Positions 12,201-23,918 of a stretch of DNA of 64,000 nucleotides are shown in pieces. A program made the translations under genes and the position numbers. The DNA is taken from NCBI GenBank assembly GCA_029876055.1, contig CM056876.1, positions 5,208,001 to 5,272,000 on the forward strand, given 5' to 3'. This DNA is from Madurella fahalii. Lineage: Eukaryota > Ascomycota > Sordariomycetes > Sordariales. Every line of letters begins with the position of its first letter. The stretch's first letter is position 1. The notes under the pieces are model-generated. The model was not told the DNA's origin. It made no database searches and saw nothing but the letters and a program-made list of their open reading frames with translations.

Positions 12201-12476
12201 CTTGAGATCGTACGTCTGCAGCGCTCGGCCGACCGACGTCGTAATCTGGAAGGTGGTTTTGCCAAGGGGAATCGACGCGAACGGCACGTTAGTCGGAGAC
12301 ACCAGCCCGATGGTCTGTACAAGTTAGAAAACGACCGAGGCGCACCTCAACCGTTGCGAACATACCCGGAACGGCGCAAAGATGGCCGAACCTCTCTTTG
12401 CGGCCGAGGATGCCTTTCCGGCCGCATCGAGCTTCTGGCGCTTGGTCAACGGGCGGTCCGGCTCTGAGTGAGGCAT
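9230..12476 (-). CDS. utp21: U3 snoRNP / SSU processome WD-repeat protein UTP21
   Basis: Nucleolar scaffold protein of the UTP-B subcomplex, needed for 18S pre-rRNA processing (WDR36 in animals). Three minus-strand exons (12476-12366, 12314-9623, 9570-9230) give 1,047 residues. Exon 1 encodes the short tail ending IFAPFR that joins directly to TIGLVSPTNVPFASIPLGK, the usual start of the first propeller. Many WD repeats follow. The last about 150 residues, ending in helices around FIEHLKSLTPAAADLELRSL, match the Utp21 C-terminal domain. The second intron (9571-9622) has a GC donor (T|GCAAGT); it is the only choice that yields the GDYNAFIEHLK junction. Convergent with the permease (115 bp apart) and divergent from VIP1. 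Confidence 0.92.
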
Positions 12477-13549
12477 TGTGACGGATTGCAGCTCGTGACG
12501 ACTCGGACACCGCCAATAGCCTCTGCCGTCTTCGCGATACGCGTGGGCTGAAGATTTCGGCAGCCTCGTCCGAGAAGGCACCCAAGCGTTCCAAAAATTT
12601 CAGCCACACTCTGTTTGGGCCCCACTTGGCCAGGCCCCGCTAAGACCCACCAACAATCGCCGAGCACCGACCGCCAAGGCCCCACTCCCGATGACCGCTC
12701 CGCTCCCCGCGCATAGCAGCTCACCCACCTCCTTGACCGCCTGCACAGATCCGATAAAACTCGACAAGTCGACCTATGGGGATCCGCCTGGATTTGCCTG
12801 GCACCCGAGGTCTGCAGGTCACGCGACCACTTTCCTGTTGCCCACCACATCCGTCCGCCTGAAGTTGTCGGGACACTGAGCTCTTGGGTGCAAAATCACA
12901 CATGCCTCGGTGCAGAAAATCGACATTGGTGCTGGAGATATGTACAGCCACGAATTTGCAAGCGATATGGCTCGTGCTGTGCAGTACAACGTCCTCGTTT
13001 TGTGCCTGCCGGATGCGGCCCCTGACTGGGCCATCTAAGCGTCATCGTGCTTTTCCGTGCCCCTCTAATGCCCCGCCGGGAAGGAAAAAAAATAATAATA
13101 ATAGGAAAAAAAAAAAAAAAAAAAAGGATCCCTGCCGCAAAACCGCCATTCTGACACTGGGTTGGCCTATTGGTTCCGCCATCTTGCGTATCAACCCCCT
13201 TGGCTTAGCCCCCGACCAGCTTCGTGTCTCTGCCCGTTCGGCAAGCCCTATCTGCGCGCAAGATATGAACCTCTGCCGTCAGGCTTGTCCCTGGCTAGCC
13301 CATTGAGCCGGGCATCAGCTAGCGCTTTTCACGTGGAAGAGACGAGACGACGTAGCAGGGGGAGAGCTTCCAACTCGACCAGCATGTCCGCTGTCTTTGT
13401 AAATTTGCATCATCCGTGTCGCCACCGGTGCACGCCATAGCCCCTGCCTTTACCTCCGGGTGTCGACATTTCAGATTTTTGCTCGCTGCGAGTGTTCAGC
13501 TAGCCACTACCAGCCGAAGCCGCACCGTCGGCTGCCCAGGCCCGCCAGC
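12477..13549. promoter_or_regulatory. Divergent promoter region between UTP21 and VIP1
   Basis: 1.07 kb between divergent start codons. Contains an A-rich block with TAA repeats followed by a 20-base A run at about 13106-13125, which may act as a nucleosome-excluding poly(dA:dT) tract. No gene was recognised inside. Confidence 0.5.
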
Positions 13550-16500
13550 ATGGAATCGGATTCCGGTGACGCACAGCCCAGCGCCCCGGGCGATGGGGGC
13601 CTGACGTCTGCTGCGTTACCGTCCATTCCGCTTCCAGATATTCAAGAAGCTGCGACAAGCTCTGCCGAAGACGCAGCAGCCGTGCCTGCCACTGCGAGCC
13701 CGTCTCCAGCTCGAGTGAGTGAGTCCAGGGCCGTGGCCGTGGCCCAGCAAACACACTGGCGCAATCTCTCGCAGAGTTCCACGCACAAGAACACCCAGAC
13801 CGAGCCAGGCACTACCGAGGTCCACGCCGAGAGAACAGACGTGTCGATGCCCCCGCCTTCCGCCCAAGCGGAGCTCCCCAAGCTGCTCGAAGAAAACGGT
13901 GGTTCCCAGCAAATCACCCCTGTCCCGTCCCACGAACAGACGTCGGCTCCAGTGTACTCGCCCCGAGACTTCGCAACCGAAGCCTCCAACCCGGACGAGC
14001 CGGACACGCCCCGCTTGCCGGCAGGCACGAGCAGCGATACAGCCCAACATCGCAACCTCCCCGACGCCGCCCTGCGCAGCGCCCGCTCCTCCATCTCCGA
14101 CGCCCCAATCAGCAACCGCATGAGCGTGAGCTCCATGTACAGTCTGGCCTCGGTCCGCGGCATCCCGAGCTCGGCAGCATCGGCCAACGGGAGCGATACC
14201 AGCAGCGTCACTGGGGTGCAGATCCACCGGACCGTGTCCGGGTTCCTGGCGCCGTCCGGAGGAGCCAAGGGAGTCGCCACCGCACAGGCCGAGTCCGGCG
14301 TGCCCAGCATGACGGGCAGCCAAGCGTCACAGGGCACGAGTCAGCCCACGCCCCGGGAGTCTCACACGCAGCACGTCGGCGACATGGCCAAGAAGCCGCA
14401 ACAAGCGGGGAATCCTACGCCGCGCCCCCAGCCGACTAGGTCCCGCAGCCGGGCTAAGCGCAGGTTCAGCGGGAGCACTGCAGCCAGCAGCCACAGCCCG
14501 AGCGGCGACCGCGCCATGTCGCACCGGCCCGAGAAGGAGGAGCACAAGCCGGCCCCCTGGGGCGTGATCGGCGTCTGCGCCCTCGACATCAAGGCGCGGA
14601 GCAAGCCTAGCAGAAACATTTTGAATCGCCTGATACAAAACCGCGAGTTCGACGTGTGCGTCTTTGGCGACAAGGTGATTCTCGACGAGGGTGAGTCTGC
14701 CGGCTAGCCGGACTGAACGCAGCTAACCGGGGTATAGAGATTGAAAACTGGCCTATCTGGCAAGTGCCCATCGATTCTCTGAGCTACTTGACTGTACTAA
14801 CAACCGCAGTGACTACCTAATATCCTTCTACTCCGACGGCTTCCCCCTCGAGAAGGCCATCGCATACGTCAAGGCGCGCAAGCCATTTTGCGTCAACGAT
14901 GTGCCCATGCAGAAGGTCCTCTGGGACCGCCGCCTTTGCCTGCGGCTCCTCGACCGCATCGGCGTGCCCACACCCCAGCGTATCGAGGTCAACCGCGACG
15001 GCGGCCCGAGGTTGCTCACGCCCGACGTCTGCAAGCAGATCCGGGACGTGAGCGGCATCGTCTTCGAACCTACCGACCCCGACCCGGTCAAAGCCAAGGC
15101 AGCGGCTCCTCGAAAGGTTGAGCTGCTCGACGGGGGCGACGTCTTGTCGGTCGACGGTACCCTGATGAAGAAGCCTTTTGTCGAGAAACCGACGAGCGGC
15201 GAGGACCACAACATCATCATCTACTTCCCCTCGTCGGCCGGGGGCGGCGCCCGCAAGCTGTTCCGCAAGATCGGCAACAAGAGCAGCGAGTACGTTGAGG
15301 GCTTGATCGTCCCGCGCGCCATAACCCAGCCCAATGACAGCTTCATCTACGAACGCTTCATGCAGGTGGACAATGCTGAAGATGTCAAGGCATACACGGT
15401 CGGACCGTCCTACTGCCACGCCGAGACGAGAAAATCTCCGGTCGTAGATGGGGTCGTGCGTCGCAACACGCACGGCAAGGAGGTACGCTACGTGACGGCG
15501 CTCAACAGCGAGGAGAAGGAAATCGCGAGCAAGATCAGCACGACGTTCGCCCAGCGCGTCTGCGGCTTCGACTTCCTGCGCGCCGGCGGCAAGAGCTACG
15601 TCATCGATGTCAACGGCTGGAGCTTCGTCAAAGACAACGACGACTACTACGACCACTGCGCCAGTATTCTCAGGGACCTCTTCATGAAGGAGAAACTGCG
15701 TAAGGATGGCCGGACGCCGCCCATGCCGTCGCCGGCCATCTCGGATGTGGACCCCATGGCGGCCCGTGCCGCGCCCAACAAGGACAGGGAACTCGCAGCA
15801 TCGCAAGGAAGGACGAGCATCGACAGGGGGGTACGAGACTCGCCCGCCGAGGCGGCCGCGCTCGCCAAACACGAGTCCAAACTCGGCAGCATGCCCGCGA
15901 GCCCTCTGGTCTCTCAATTCCCGTCTTCCGTCGCCGATAGCGCACCGTCGGCCACTCCGTCGATCGTGTCCGCCGCCCCATCCATCCTGCCCGACAACTC
16001 GGTCCAAGAAGAGCAGGAGCCGCCGCCGCCGCCGCCACCCAAGCCCAGCTGGAAGCTCAAGGGAGTCGTGTCAGTCATTCGCCACGCGGACCGCACGCCC
16101 AAGCAAAAATACAAGTTCACCTTCCATACGGAGCCGTTTATCGAGCTGCTCAAGGGACACCAGGAGGAAGTGCTGCTCATCGGCGAGCCCGCGCTGGCCA
16201 GCGTGCTTGAGGCCGTCGATGTGGCCATGAAAGCCGGCATCGAAGACCAGGGGAAGCTCAGGGCGCTCCGCAACGTCTTGATCAAGAAGGGCAGTTGGGC
16301 CGGCACAAAGGTCCAAATCAAGCCCATGTTCCGGAAGAAGGCGGATCCCACGCCGGACGAGAAGGGCGCGCCCAAGGAAGAGCAGCCTATCCAGACAGAA
16401 GACGAGACGGACAAGGATGGCCAGAAAACGCCCCGCAAGCCTCCCAAGAGGCACGACTCGCTCTCGGGCGTGACCATGTCCAAGTTCACGGCCGCCGAGG

Positions 16501-18401
16501 AGCGCCTCGTGCTCGACAAGCTGCAGCTGATCGTCAAATGGGGCGGCGAGCCGACGCACTCGGCGCGGTACCAGTCGCAGGAGCTCGGCGAAAGCATGCG
16601 GTCCGACCTGGGGCTCATGAACCGCGAGGTGCTCGAGGAGGTGCATGTGTTCAGCAGCAGCGAGCGGCGCGTTGTGACGAGCGCCCAGATCTGGGCCGCC
16701 AGCTTCCTCAACAAGAAGGACCTACCCGAGGACTTCATCACGATCCGCAAGGACCTGCTCGACGACTCGAACGCGGCCAAGGACGAGATGGACAAGGTCA
16801 AGAAGAAGCTTAAGGGGCTTCTGCGCAAGGGCAACGAGCGCCCGCCGCAGTTCGCCTGGCCCGAGAACATGCCCGAGCCGTCCGAGGTGCAGACGCGCGT
16901 CGTGCAGCTCATGAACTTCCACCGCAAGGTGATGCAGCACAACTACGCCAAGCTGTACAACGGCGCGGCGAGCTCGCTCGGGACCGCCGGCAACCCCAGC
17001 ACGGATACGGGCCTCGGTGAGAGCCCGTCGGGCGTGTCGCTCAGCTCGCTCAACTCGAACGGGTCGTTGTCGCAGACGGGCGCGGTGAACAGCATCCAGG
17101 CGCGGTGGTGCTGTGGCGAGGACGCCGAACTGTTCAAGGAGCGGTGGGAGAAGCTGTTTGCCGAGTTTTGCGATGGGGAAAAGGTCGATCCTAGCAAGAT
17201 CTCCGAGCTGTACGACACGATGAAGTTCGACGCACTGCACAACCGGCAGTTTCTCGAGTGGGTATTTACGCCACCCCGATTGATGCTCGAGGAGGAGTAC
17301 GGGACTTCATTTAACGGCAAGGAGGGCAAGACGTCGCCGCCCGTCAAGGGGTCGGACGAAAAAGGGGTCGAGGAGCGGACCGGCACGCTGTCCGAGAAGA
17401 TCGAGAGCCAAGGCCGCGAGGCCGTCAAGCGCATCTTTCGCCGGCGGTCGTTTCTCTACGGGCTGCGGCCTGGCGGGGAGGCGGAGCTGCCCGAGAGGTA
17501 CTTTCATCTATATCGGGGGAACAGTCAGACCAAGGCCAAGACGGACGCGCGCTTCGAGCCGCTGCGGGAGCTGTACCAGCTGGCCAAGGTGCTCTTTGAT
17601 TTCATCTGTCCACAGGAGTACGGCATATCCGACAGCGAAAAGGTGGGCGCCTATCCGACCGGTAGCCAGGGGAGATTACTGACCTGTCACAGCTCGAGAT
17701 CGGTCTCCTCACCTCCCTCCCCCTCCTCAAGGAGATCGTCCAGGACCTCGAGGACATGCAGGCCTCGGACGAGGCCAAGTCGTTCATCTACTTCACCAAG
17801 GAGTCGCACATCTATACGCTACTCAACTGCATCCTTGAGGGCGGCCTCGAGACCAAGATCAAGCGGGCCACGATCCCCGAGCTCGACTACCTCTCGCAGA
17901 TCTCGTTTGAGCTGTACGAGATGCCCGCCAGCCCGCCCGTCGACGGCGACGGCAGCCCCGTGTTCAATTACAGCATCAAGATCACCATCAGCCCGGGCTG
18001 CCACGTTTTTGACCCGCTCGACGTGCAGCTCGACAGCAGGCACTGCATCGGGTGCGCGCCCCGCCGGAGCCTGACGGCGCATGCCGACTGGATGGTGGTG
18101 ATTGAAACGCTGAGAGCAAAGTTCCACCAGTAAGTCGCGTTCTCCCTGGACGTGTGGTCGTTAGCGGGGGTTGGTTGCTAATGCGCTATATTGCAGGGTG
18201 AAATTGCCCAAGACGTTCCTGGCGGTCAATCTCTCGGACGCCTTCACCTTTCAGGAGAAACAGCATCCAAGCGAGAGCGACGCGCTAGAGATGAAGCCTA
18301 CCGAGCATGAGCATGAGCAGAAGCAGAAGCAGGAACAGGAGCATGCTGCGCATGCCGAGATTACGTCGGACCCGCCAAAACCAGACGGCGGTGGCGATTG
18401 A
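13550..18401 (+). CDS. vip1: Inositol hexakisphosphate / diphosphoinositol-pentakisphosphate kinase (VIP1/Asp1)
   Basis: Bifunctional enzyme that makes and removes the 1-position pyrophosphate on inositol phosphates. It affects phosphate sensing and, in fission yeast, microtubules and polar growth. Five exons (13550-14690, 14738-14759, 14810-17642, 17693-18129, 18197-18401) give 1,545 residues. Residues 1-335 are Ser/Pro-rich and look disordered. The ATP-grasp kinase domain starts at WGVIGVCALDIKARSKPSRN (about 336) and includes VCVFGDKVILDEEIENWPIC. The histidine-acid-phosphatase-like domain starts with VIRHADRTPKQKYKF, with RHADR at about 812-816. A charged linker (TPDEKGAPKEEQ) interrupts the phosphatase domain. 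Exon 2 is only 22 bases, and the intron after it (14760-14809) uses a GC donor (GCAAGT). The tail is Glu/Gln/Lys-rich (HEHEQKQKQEQEH). Confidence 0.95.
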
Positions 18402-21400
18402 GGAGACCAACCCCCCCCCCCCCCCCCCTTCCCTCCTCTCTCTACAAACCGGGCCGATTCGACGTGCGAGCAGTACGGAGCGGTGTCTTTTCCACGGATG
18501 GCGGAGATTATCGAACCCAAACAGGCCAAGGGCAGCCCCCAGCTTTTGCTCCTGGTTAGGAGCTTGGCGTGGTCGACGCGGCGGAGCGCCGACGTAGTCG
18601 ACCTCCGTCCCGGCGAGATTGTATCGTGTGTTATGGATCGTAGCATGTTTCCTCTCGCTCTCACCGCCAATTTGGGCACGACAGCCTGTGTATGTATAGG
18701 GTGGGCGTTCCGCGATGCCGAGCGACCAGGGACGTGTCCGTCAGAGCGTTGACGGTTGGCCCATGGTTGCGAGACGAGCGGACGAGGTTAGGGGGTTTGT
18801 TTAGTCGGCGGGAGGTACTGTACGGTACCTCCGGGAATTTATTTCCGGGCGGCAGTATCACGGCACAGCGCATAGAATATAGACTGATAAACACAAATAA
18901 GCAGTGCATGCGGCGGTACAGTACTTGGCTACGTGAGTTGCGAGGGAAGAAAATGTGATCCGTCAGAAAATGACAATCTCTGGTTCCGGTTTCGTGGGAA
19001 CCGTTAGATGCGGGATGGCCCAGCATCGCCCCCACGACGGGATTGGTCGGGCAGACGGAGCGATGTGACGCCTTATGCCCGCCATGCTCGCCTCGCCGGC
19101 TGCTGGGTTCGCCTGCAGAGCAGTCCAGGCTTGTCTTTTGGGGGCACAAAGAGCCAAGCGAGCAAGACGAGTCGTCGAGGGGCCGACTCGAGATGAGCAA
19201 CGCATCGGGTTCCATGGCGCGACCGAAGCGACGGCGCCTACGCTTTACTCGCTCCGCACCATATGCAGCGCACAACGTTGCAACCGGGTAGCGACTCCCG
19301 ACGCTCACCGGTCGTGCTCTGCTTGGCTTACCTACTCGGCAAATAATCCAAGGGACTCATACGGGGGTCCTGCGAGTGACATCACGGCCACATGCGCCTT
19401 GTAGAGGGGGTATCGTGCTTGCACAAGTTGCTAAGCGGGGGCGGGGTGCGCAGGTTGCCGGGTAGTAGACTGCCGGGGTCCTTTGCGGGCGACCAGGCTG
19501 TCAGCCTAACAAGACATGGGTAACAAACCAATCCGTCCACATGTGTCACGAACCAGTTCAGACGGAGTGGGGACGGATGAGCGTGATGGCGGCGAAGACA
19601 AGGGTACCTCCCCCTTGACGTGATCTGCCTGGGGACTGTGACAGCTATGCACGCAAGCATTCCCGCATGCGATCTGATAAAAGCAAAAGTCGAGCTCGCA
19701 GTGCGTGGCGGGACCGGGAATCCGGGATCGCAACCTCTTGGCTGCGTTGAAGCGAAGGTGACTATCGCCCGATGGAGTAGGTCGCGTAGCTATTCTCCAA
19801 CGACGCTTGCAATATTGAATCTGACCGGCACCGAATTTTCAGCGAATCGACGGTGATGTCTCATCGCGCCAGCGTCCGATGCGAGCGTCGAAGGGTCATC
19901 CCGGTCGACCGTTCGGGATCGTTGCCGGCAAGTCGGAAGGCGTTTATCGCAACATGGGGTGGGAAACGCCCCAGAGGCCATTCCGCATCCTTCCAGATGA
20001 GCAGCAGCATCGTAGAGCCTGCCGGTGCTCTCGGATGCCGGCAGACAACCCGTTGGCGGCGTCGAACAGCGGTTGGGGCTGGTTTTTGGTATGACGCGGC
20101 AATGCAAGTCGACGCACAGGGGAGCCGGCGTTGGGTTGTGGGCGTCGATCGAACGACACGCCAAGTTCGCAACGGCTCTTGGAGGTGACGTGGGATCGGA
20201 ATTCCGCCTCACCCGGCTCTCCTCATAGTTGCCCCTTTGGGCCAAAAAGCAAACCGATGCCCAATAGACGTGGCTTGCATGTGCCCACCTGCCTGAAACC
20301 GCGATCGAGCTCGGATTGCGTTGACAACTCGCCGCGCCCGACTTGCGCGCTCTGGGGAACCGGCACGGTGACATTGGTTAAAGCTCATGCCAAACCATTT
20401 TGCGCGCTTGGGGAGGGGGAGGGGAGTGGGCAGTTAATAACCAGGTGAATGTCGAATCTGGTCCATCAGCTTCGGTCACGCCACGGTGCGAGTCTAAGTG
20501 CTCGGCTACAAACGCGTACCGTCGATAATCACCTGCGGGGAGAATGAGCACGGGGAATCGGATTTTTTCTTGGCTGGTTCCTCGCTGTCGGACAGAGGGA
20601 GATGCCGAGCTGGTGTTTTCATGTCGTCGGCGTTGGGCGGCGCATAGACCAGCTTGCTGCATGAGGCCCCGGATGCGGTCGCATGCGTTTGAAGTCAGCA
20701 GGGACCCGGGAATGACCCCAATTGGTCGAAAGGTGGCTGCTTTTCGGGCTGCAGCCGTCCGGCAGGATGATCTGCTGTGCGTGCACGTCGAAACGCGGAG
20801 CCAACGGTCGTCGGTGTGGCCCGTTTGCTCTATACTTGGAAGGCAGGACGGAGCTGTACGACGGCGTGGCGGCGTGATGGCCTGTCCAACTGCCTGTTCG
20901 ATTTCATTGTCCCACGGCCGTCAGGTTACTCAGGCGAGGTCGCCGACGGGGCAGGCAGCTATGACGAGCCTGAGACAAGGCCTTGTAGAAGGATCTTCCG
21001 CGGAAGCAGCCGCGGGATTTTCACGCCACAGGGCGCGGGCTCGTCGAATTCGGATGAAGGGATCGCGACAGAGCGCTGGAAGCGTCGGAGAAGGCGATCT
21101 TCGCCGGCGCCTGTTGCTTAGTCTGCCCGGCATTGCCGCTCTGCATACCGTTAGACGCTAGAAGCTCTTCAGAAGGTTCGCTGCTGGGGTGCCTGGCCTT
21201 GCCCCCCTTCACTCCCCCCCCTGTCGCCGGCCTGGATTGCGCACAGGGCTGTGGAATCTCACCGTACAGGCTTCCATGAGCCTCAGACCTGGAAAGTACC
21301 CTGCTAGCTCCACTGAAAACGCGCTCAGACTCCCAGACGTTGCCTGATCAGGTCGGCAGTTATTTCACTAGGGATCCAAGCACCGCGCGGAGGAGTGTGG

Positions 21401-23562
21401 TGGCTGCCGCTTTTGGAAACAAAGTCCCAGGCTCCGAAATGCCGTCGAACGACCGTTGCTGTCGTGGCTGCGGCACGGAATATCCGCGCGGCAGCGTGGG
21501 ATGAGGGGCAAACGGCCAGCCCTGGCTGAACGCGGGGGTCGAGCCGGCTTAGGTACCTAGAAAGCCGCGACAGGATCGCGCAAGGGCGAAAGATGGCTTC
21601 AGACGCCCAGTCGAAGGAAGCGACCTGAAATCGAAATGGCCTTCTGCCCTGGCGAAGGGACGGGGAAACCGCTGTGCGGGGTGGGGAGGAAGCCCACCGC
21701 CAGTTTCTCCACCGCCGCGCCGTCCTCCCCAGTTCTTGTGTTCGCCCACATCATCAAACCGCGAGGTGGGGCAACGCCATCCTGTTCATGTCAAAACGCT
21801 TCGTCGAAGGCGTCGGGGACGCGCTCGGACTGCCAGATCAGAGGGATCAGCGGCCACCGCTTGCCGTTCTCACCCCGCAACACCCGTGACGCCTTTACCC
21901 GCCTTGCCCGACTCCCGGGGTGGGCAGGTTGCTCGTACTCCTCGGCTGAAGCTGCTGTCCCCCCGTGACAGATGCAAGGTACCCGCTTGCTGTCTGCCAG
22001 GCTGCCTTGTGCGACGCAGCGCCGCAGACGCGCGACAAGCACGATTGCTTGAGCTCGACTTCGGCTTTCCATCTGCCCAGCGCTGCTCACGGCTGTTCGC
22101 CTGGCTTCGTATTCGGCCGAGCCAGCGCCAGACCGTCACGGTGAGAAGGCCTTGAGCCAGTACACTTTCTCCTGCGGGTCGTCCGTGTGTCCCGAGCGTC
22201 TCGGTTCGCCCGTCCCCCGGGCGGCGGCCAATGGGGATGCGTTCGCCGTCGTCTTCATGCTTCAGCGTCCGGGGGGGAAGGCAGGTGAGTGCTGGACGAC
22301 AGGCGGCCGACCCTTGCAGCATGGACCAGTCATCCCATCCGGCGCCAGAGTTGGCGTCTGTTTGGATATCCAGGCCTTCTTTTAATTGAGAGACCGCAGC
22401 GAGGAAACGATGACAACCAAGGTTCGACGGCTAAACCCTTCATATATCACCCTCTTATAGCCCCCAACCAGCCCAGAAAGGGCCCGAAGGGGGTGCAACG
22501 TGCTTGCAAGGGAACCGTATAAGGAAACCGAGGGCGGCCCATTTACAGGGAGACCCTGGCTATTGAAGGGCTCGTCCCGTCTTTTCTGGCTTGTGGCGCG
22601 GTCGCGTTGGGAAAAGCCCTAAGCTGGAGCGGGCGCTCCACCGGCCTCCCAAGCGTTGAACGGTAGTCGAGCTGCTCCGCCGTTGTTGGCATGGGTCCTG
22701 CGACCCGGAGCGCCGGCCTACGAATGCGTACTACGTACAGTACGGCATCAAGGGTTGCCTCCAGACGCAGAGCCGTCTGCATCAGCGCAGCACTGAGTCG
22801 CCTGGGTACTGTACGCTTCTCTTGTTGCTTTTTCTGCGACAAGGTAGTGCCGTTGCACATTTTTGTAGCCCTGATCCCTGTTACGACATATTTTTCTCAC
22901 AGCGCCATTCCGACCGTGTTTCTCGATCCACCAAACTTATACCAACGCCGCGAACAGAGCTTTGGGAGCACCAGGGGAGGGGTGTGAAAAGGAAGACAAA
23001 AAAAAAACAGCGACAGCCAGGGGCGAATCCCGCCTTACACCCGTTCTTGTCTAACCCATGCCGAGTCTGGGATGCCCCCTTCTTCGGCAGCCGGAAGTTG
23101 TGACGCATATACTGGCCCGCTCGATGGTCCATTCTGGCTCGCCGTAAGAGAGAGAACCAGGCCACCAAGGTGTGTCCAAGCTCTCCGGTCAATCTCAACC
23201 CAGAACTGCTCCGGAGAGCCTCCACTTCTGGTCGTGCGCACGACAACACAAAAGGTCCGCCTATCGCCCGTTTACTCTCTGCAGCCCGACTACAATCAGA
23301 CTTCCGCTGCAGATACACGTTTGACAAACAAATCAACCACCAACACTCGCTCTGCTCGACCGTCGCCGCCCACCTGGTGCCCCGACATTTCCTCGGCTTC
23401 TACTTAAACGACCTTGCCCTCGTCGTGGCTCTCGGCTCTGGCAGCGCGTAACGACCGACCACAACCGAGCCTACGACTCAACCACAGCTACAGCTACCCC
23501 GGTTTTCCAGCTCATCAGTCTGTACATATCCTACCTAAATCTCGCCCACATCCTGTCCACTA
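18402..23562. other. Gene-poor region, left part
   Basis: About 5.2 kb with no gene I can support. Frames here are short, lack recognisable domains and have repetitive Arg/Ser/Pro composition typical of GC-rich noncoding DNA. It starts with an 18-base C run (18411-18428) just past the VIP1 stop. It contains GTACTGTAC/GTACAGTAC motifs at 18815, 18916, 22735 and 22806. It is not visibly AT-rich, so it does not look like heavily RIP-mutated transposon sequence. Confidence 0.5.
18411..18428. repeat. Homopolymer C run (18)
   Basis: Uninterrupted C tract ten bases after the VIP1 stop codon, within the presumed 3' UTR. Confidence 0.95.
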
Positions 23563-23630
23563 GTAAGTGTCAAATCCTGCCCCGGCCGGCCGGAGTAGCC
23601 CCGAGTTGCTTAGCACTAACACGGTGTTAG
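23563..23630 (+). other. Probable 5'-UTR intron of the small triple-CXXC gene
   Basis: 68-base segment with donor GTAAGT, branch-point-like CACTAAC and acceptor GTTAG, placed 123 bases before the ATG. It fits fungal intron consensus well. Splicing is inferred, not observed. Confidence 0.55.
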
Positions 23631-23753
23631 AGGCTAGGCCCATTTTCCTATTTGAGACACCCGCGCAGCAACCCTAACGCCCTACACCACTCCCCCTCTG
23701 GCCCTCGGCCCGCGGTCTACCGTCACGTCCCGCGACAGCATCAGAGAGAAAAG

Positions 23754-23918
23754 ATGGCCCTCAGCGCCGGCTGTGCACACCAGTTCGTCCTCCTCAAGTC
23801 GGACACGACCCTCCTCCAGTGGATGTGCTCCGTATGCCACTCGGGTCCGCATTGGATGATTTATGAGTGCCGTTTCTGCCGCATCAAATCGTGTCGTGGC
23901 TGCATGCAGAGTGCCTAA
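23754..23918 (+). CDS. Small triple-CXXC protein (putative zinc-binding), 54 residues
   Basis: Short gene, MALSAGCAHQFVLLK to a Cys-rich end. Three CXXC pairs occur in the last 30 residues: CSVC, ten residues, CRFC (as ECRFCR), four residues, CRGC. Two His lie nearby (CHSGPHW), which suggests a compact zinc-binding fold. I recall similarly short Sordariomycete proteins with a CxSGPHW...C..CK.K.CR.C pattern, so it is probably real, but I know of no assigned function. Upstream there is a textbook intron in the 5' leader: GTAAGT donor at 23563, CACTAAC branch, TTAG acceptor ending 23630. This supports transcription on the plus strand. It is the only supported gene in a 10-kb sparse island. Confidence 0.65.
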   Translation: MALSAGCAHQFVLLKSDTTLLQWMCSVCHSGPHWMIYECRFCRIKSCRGCMQSA

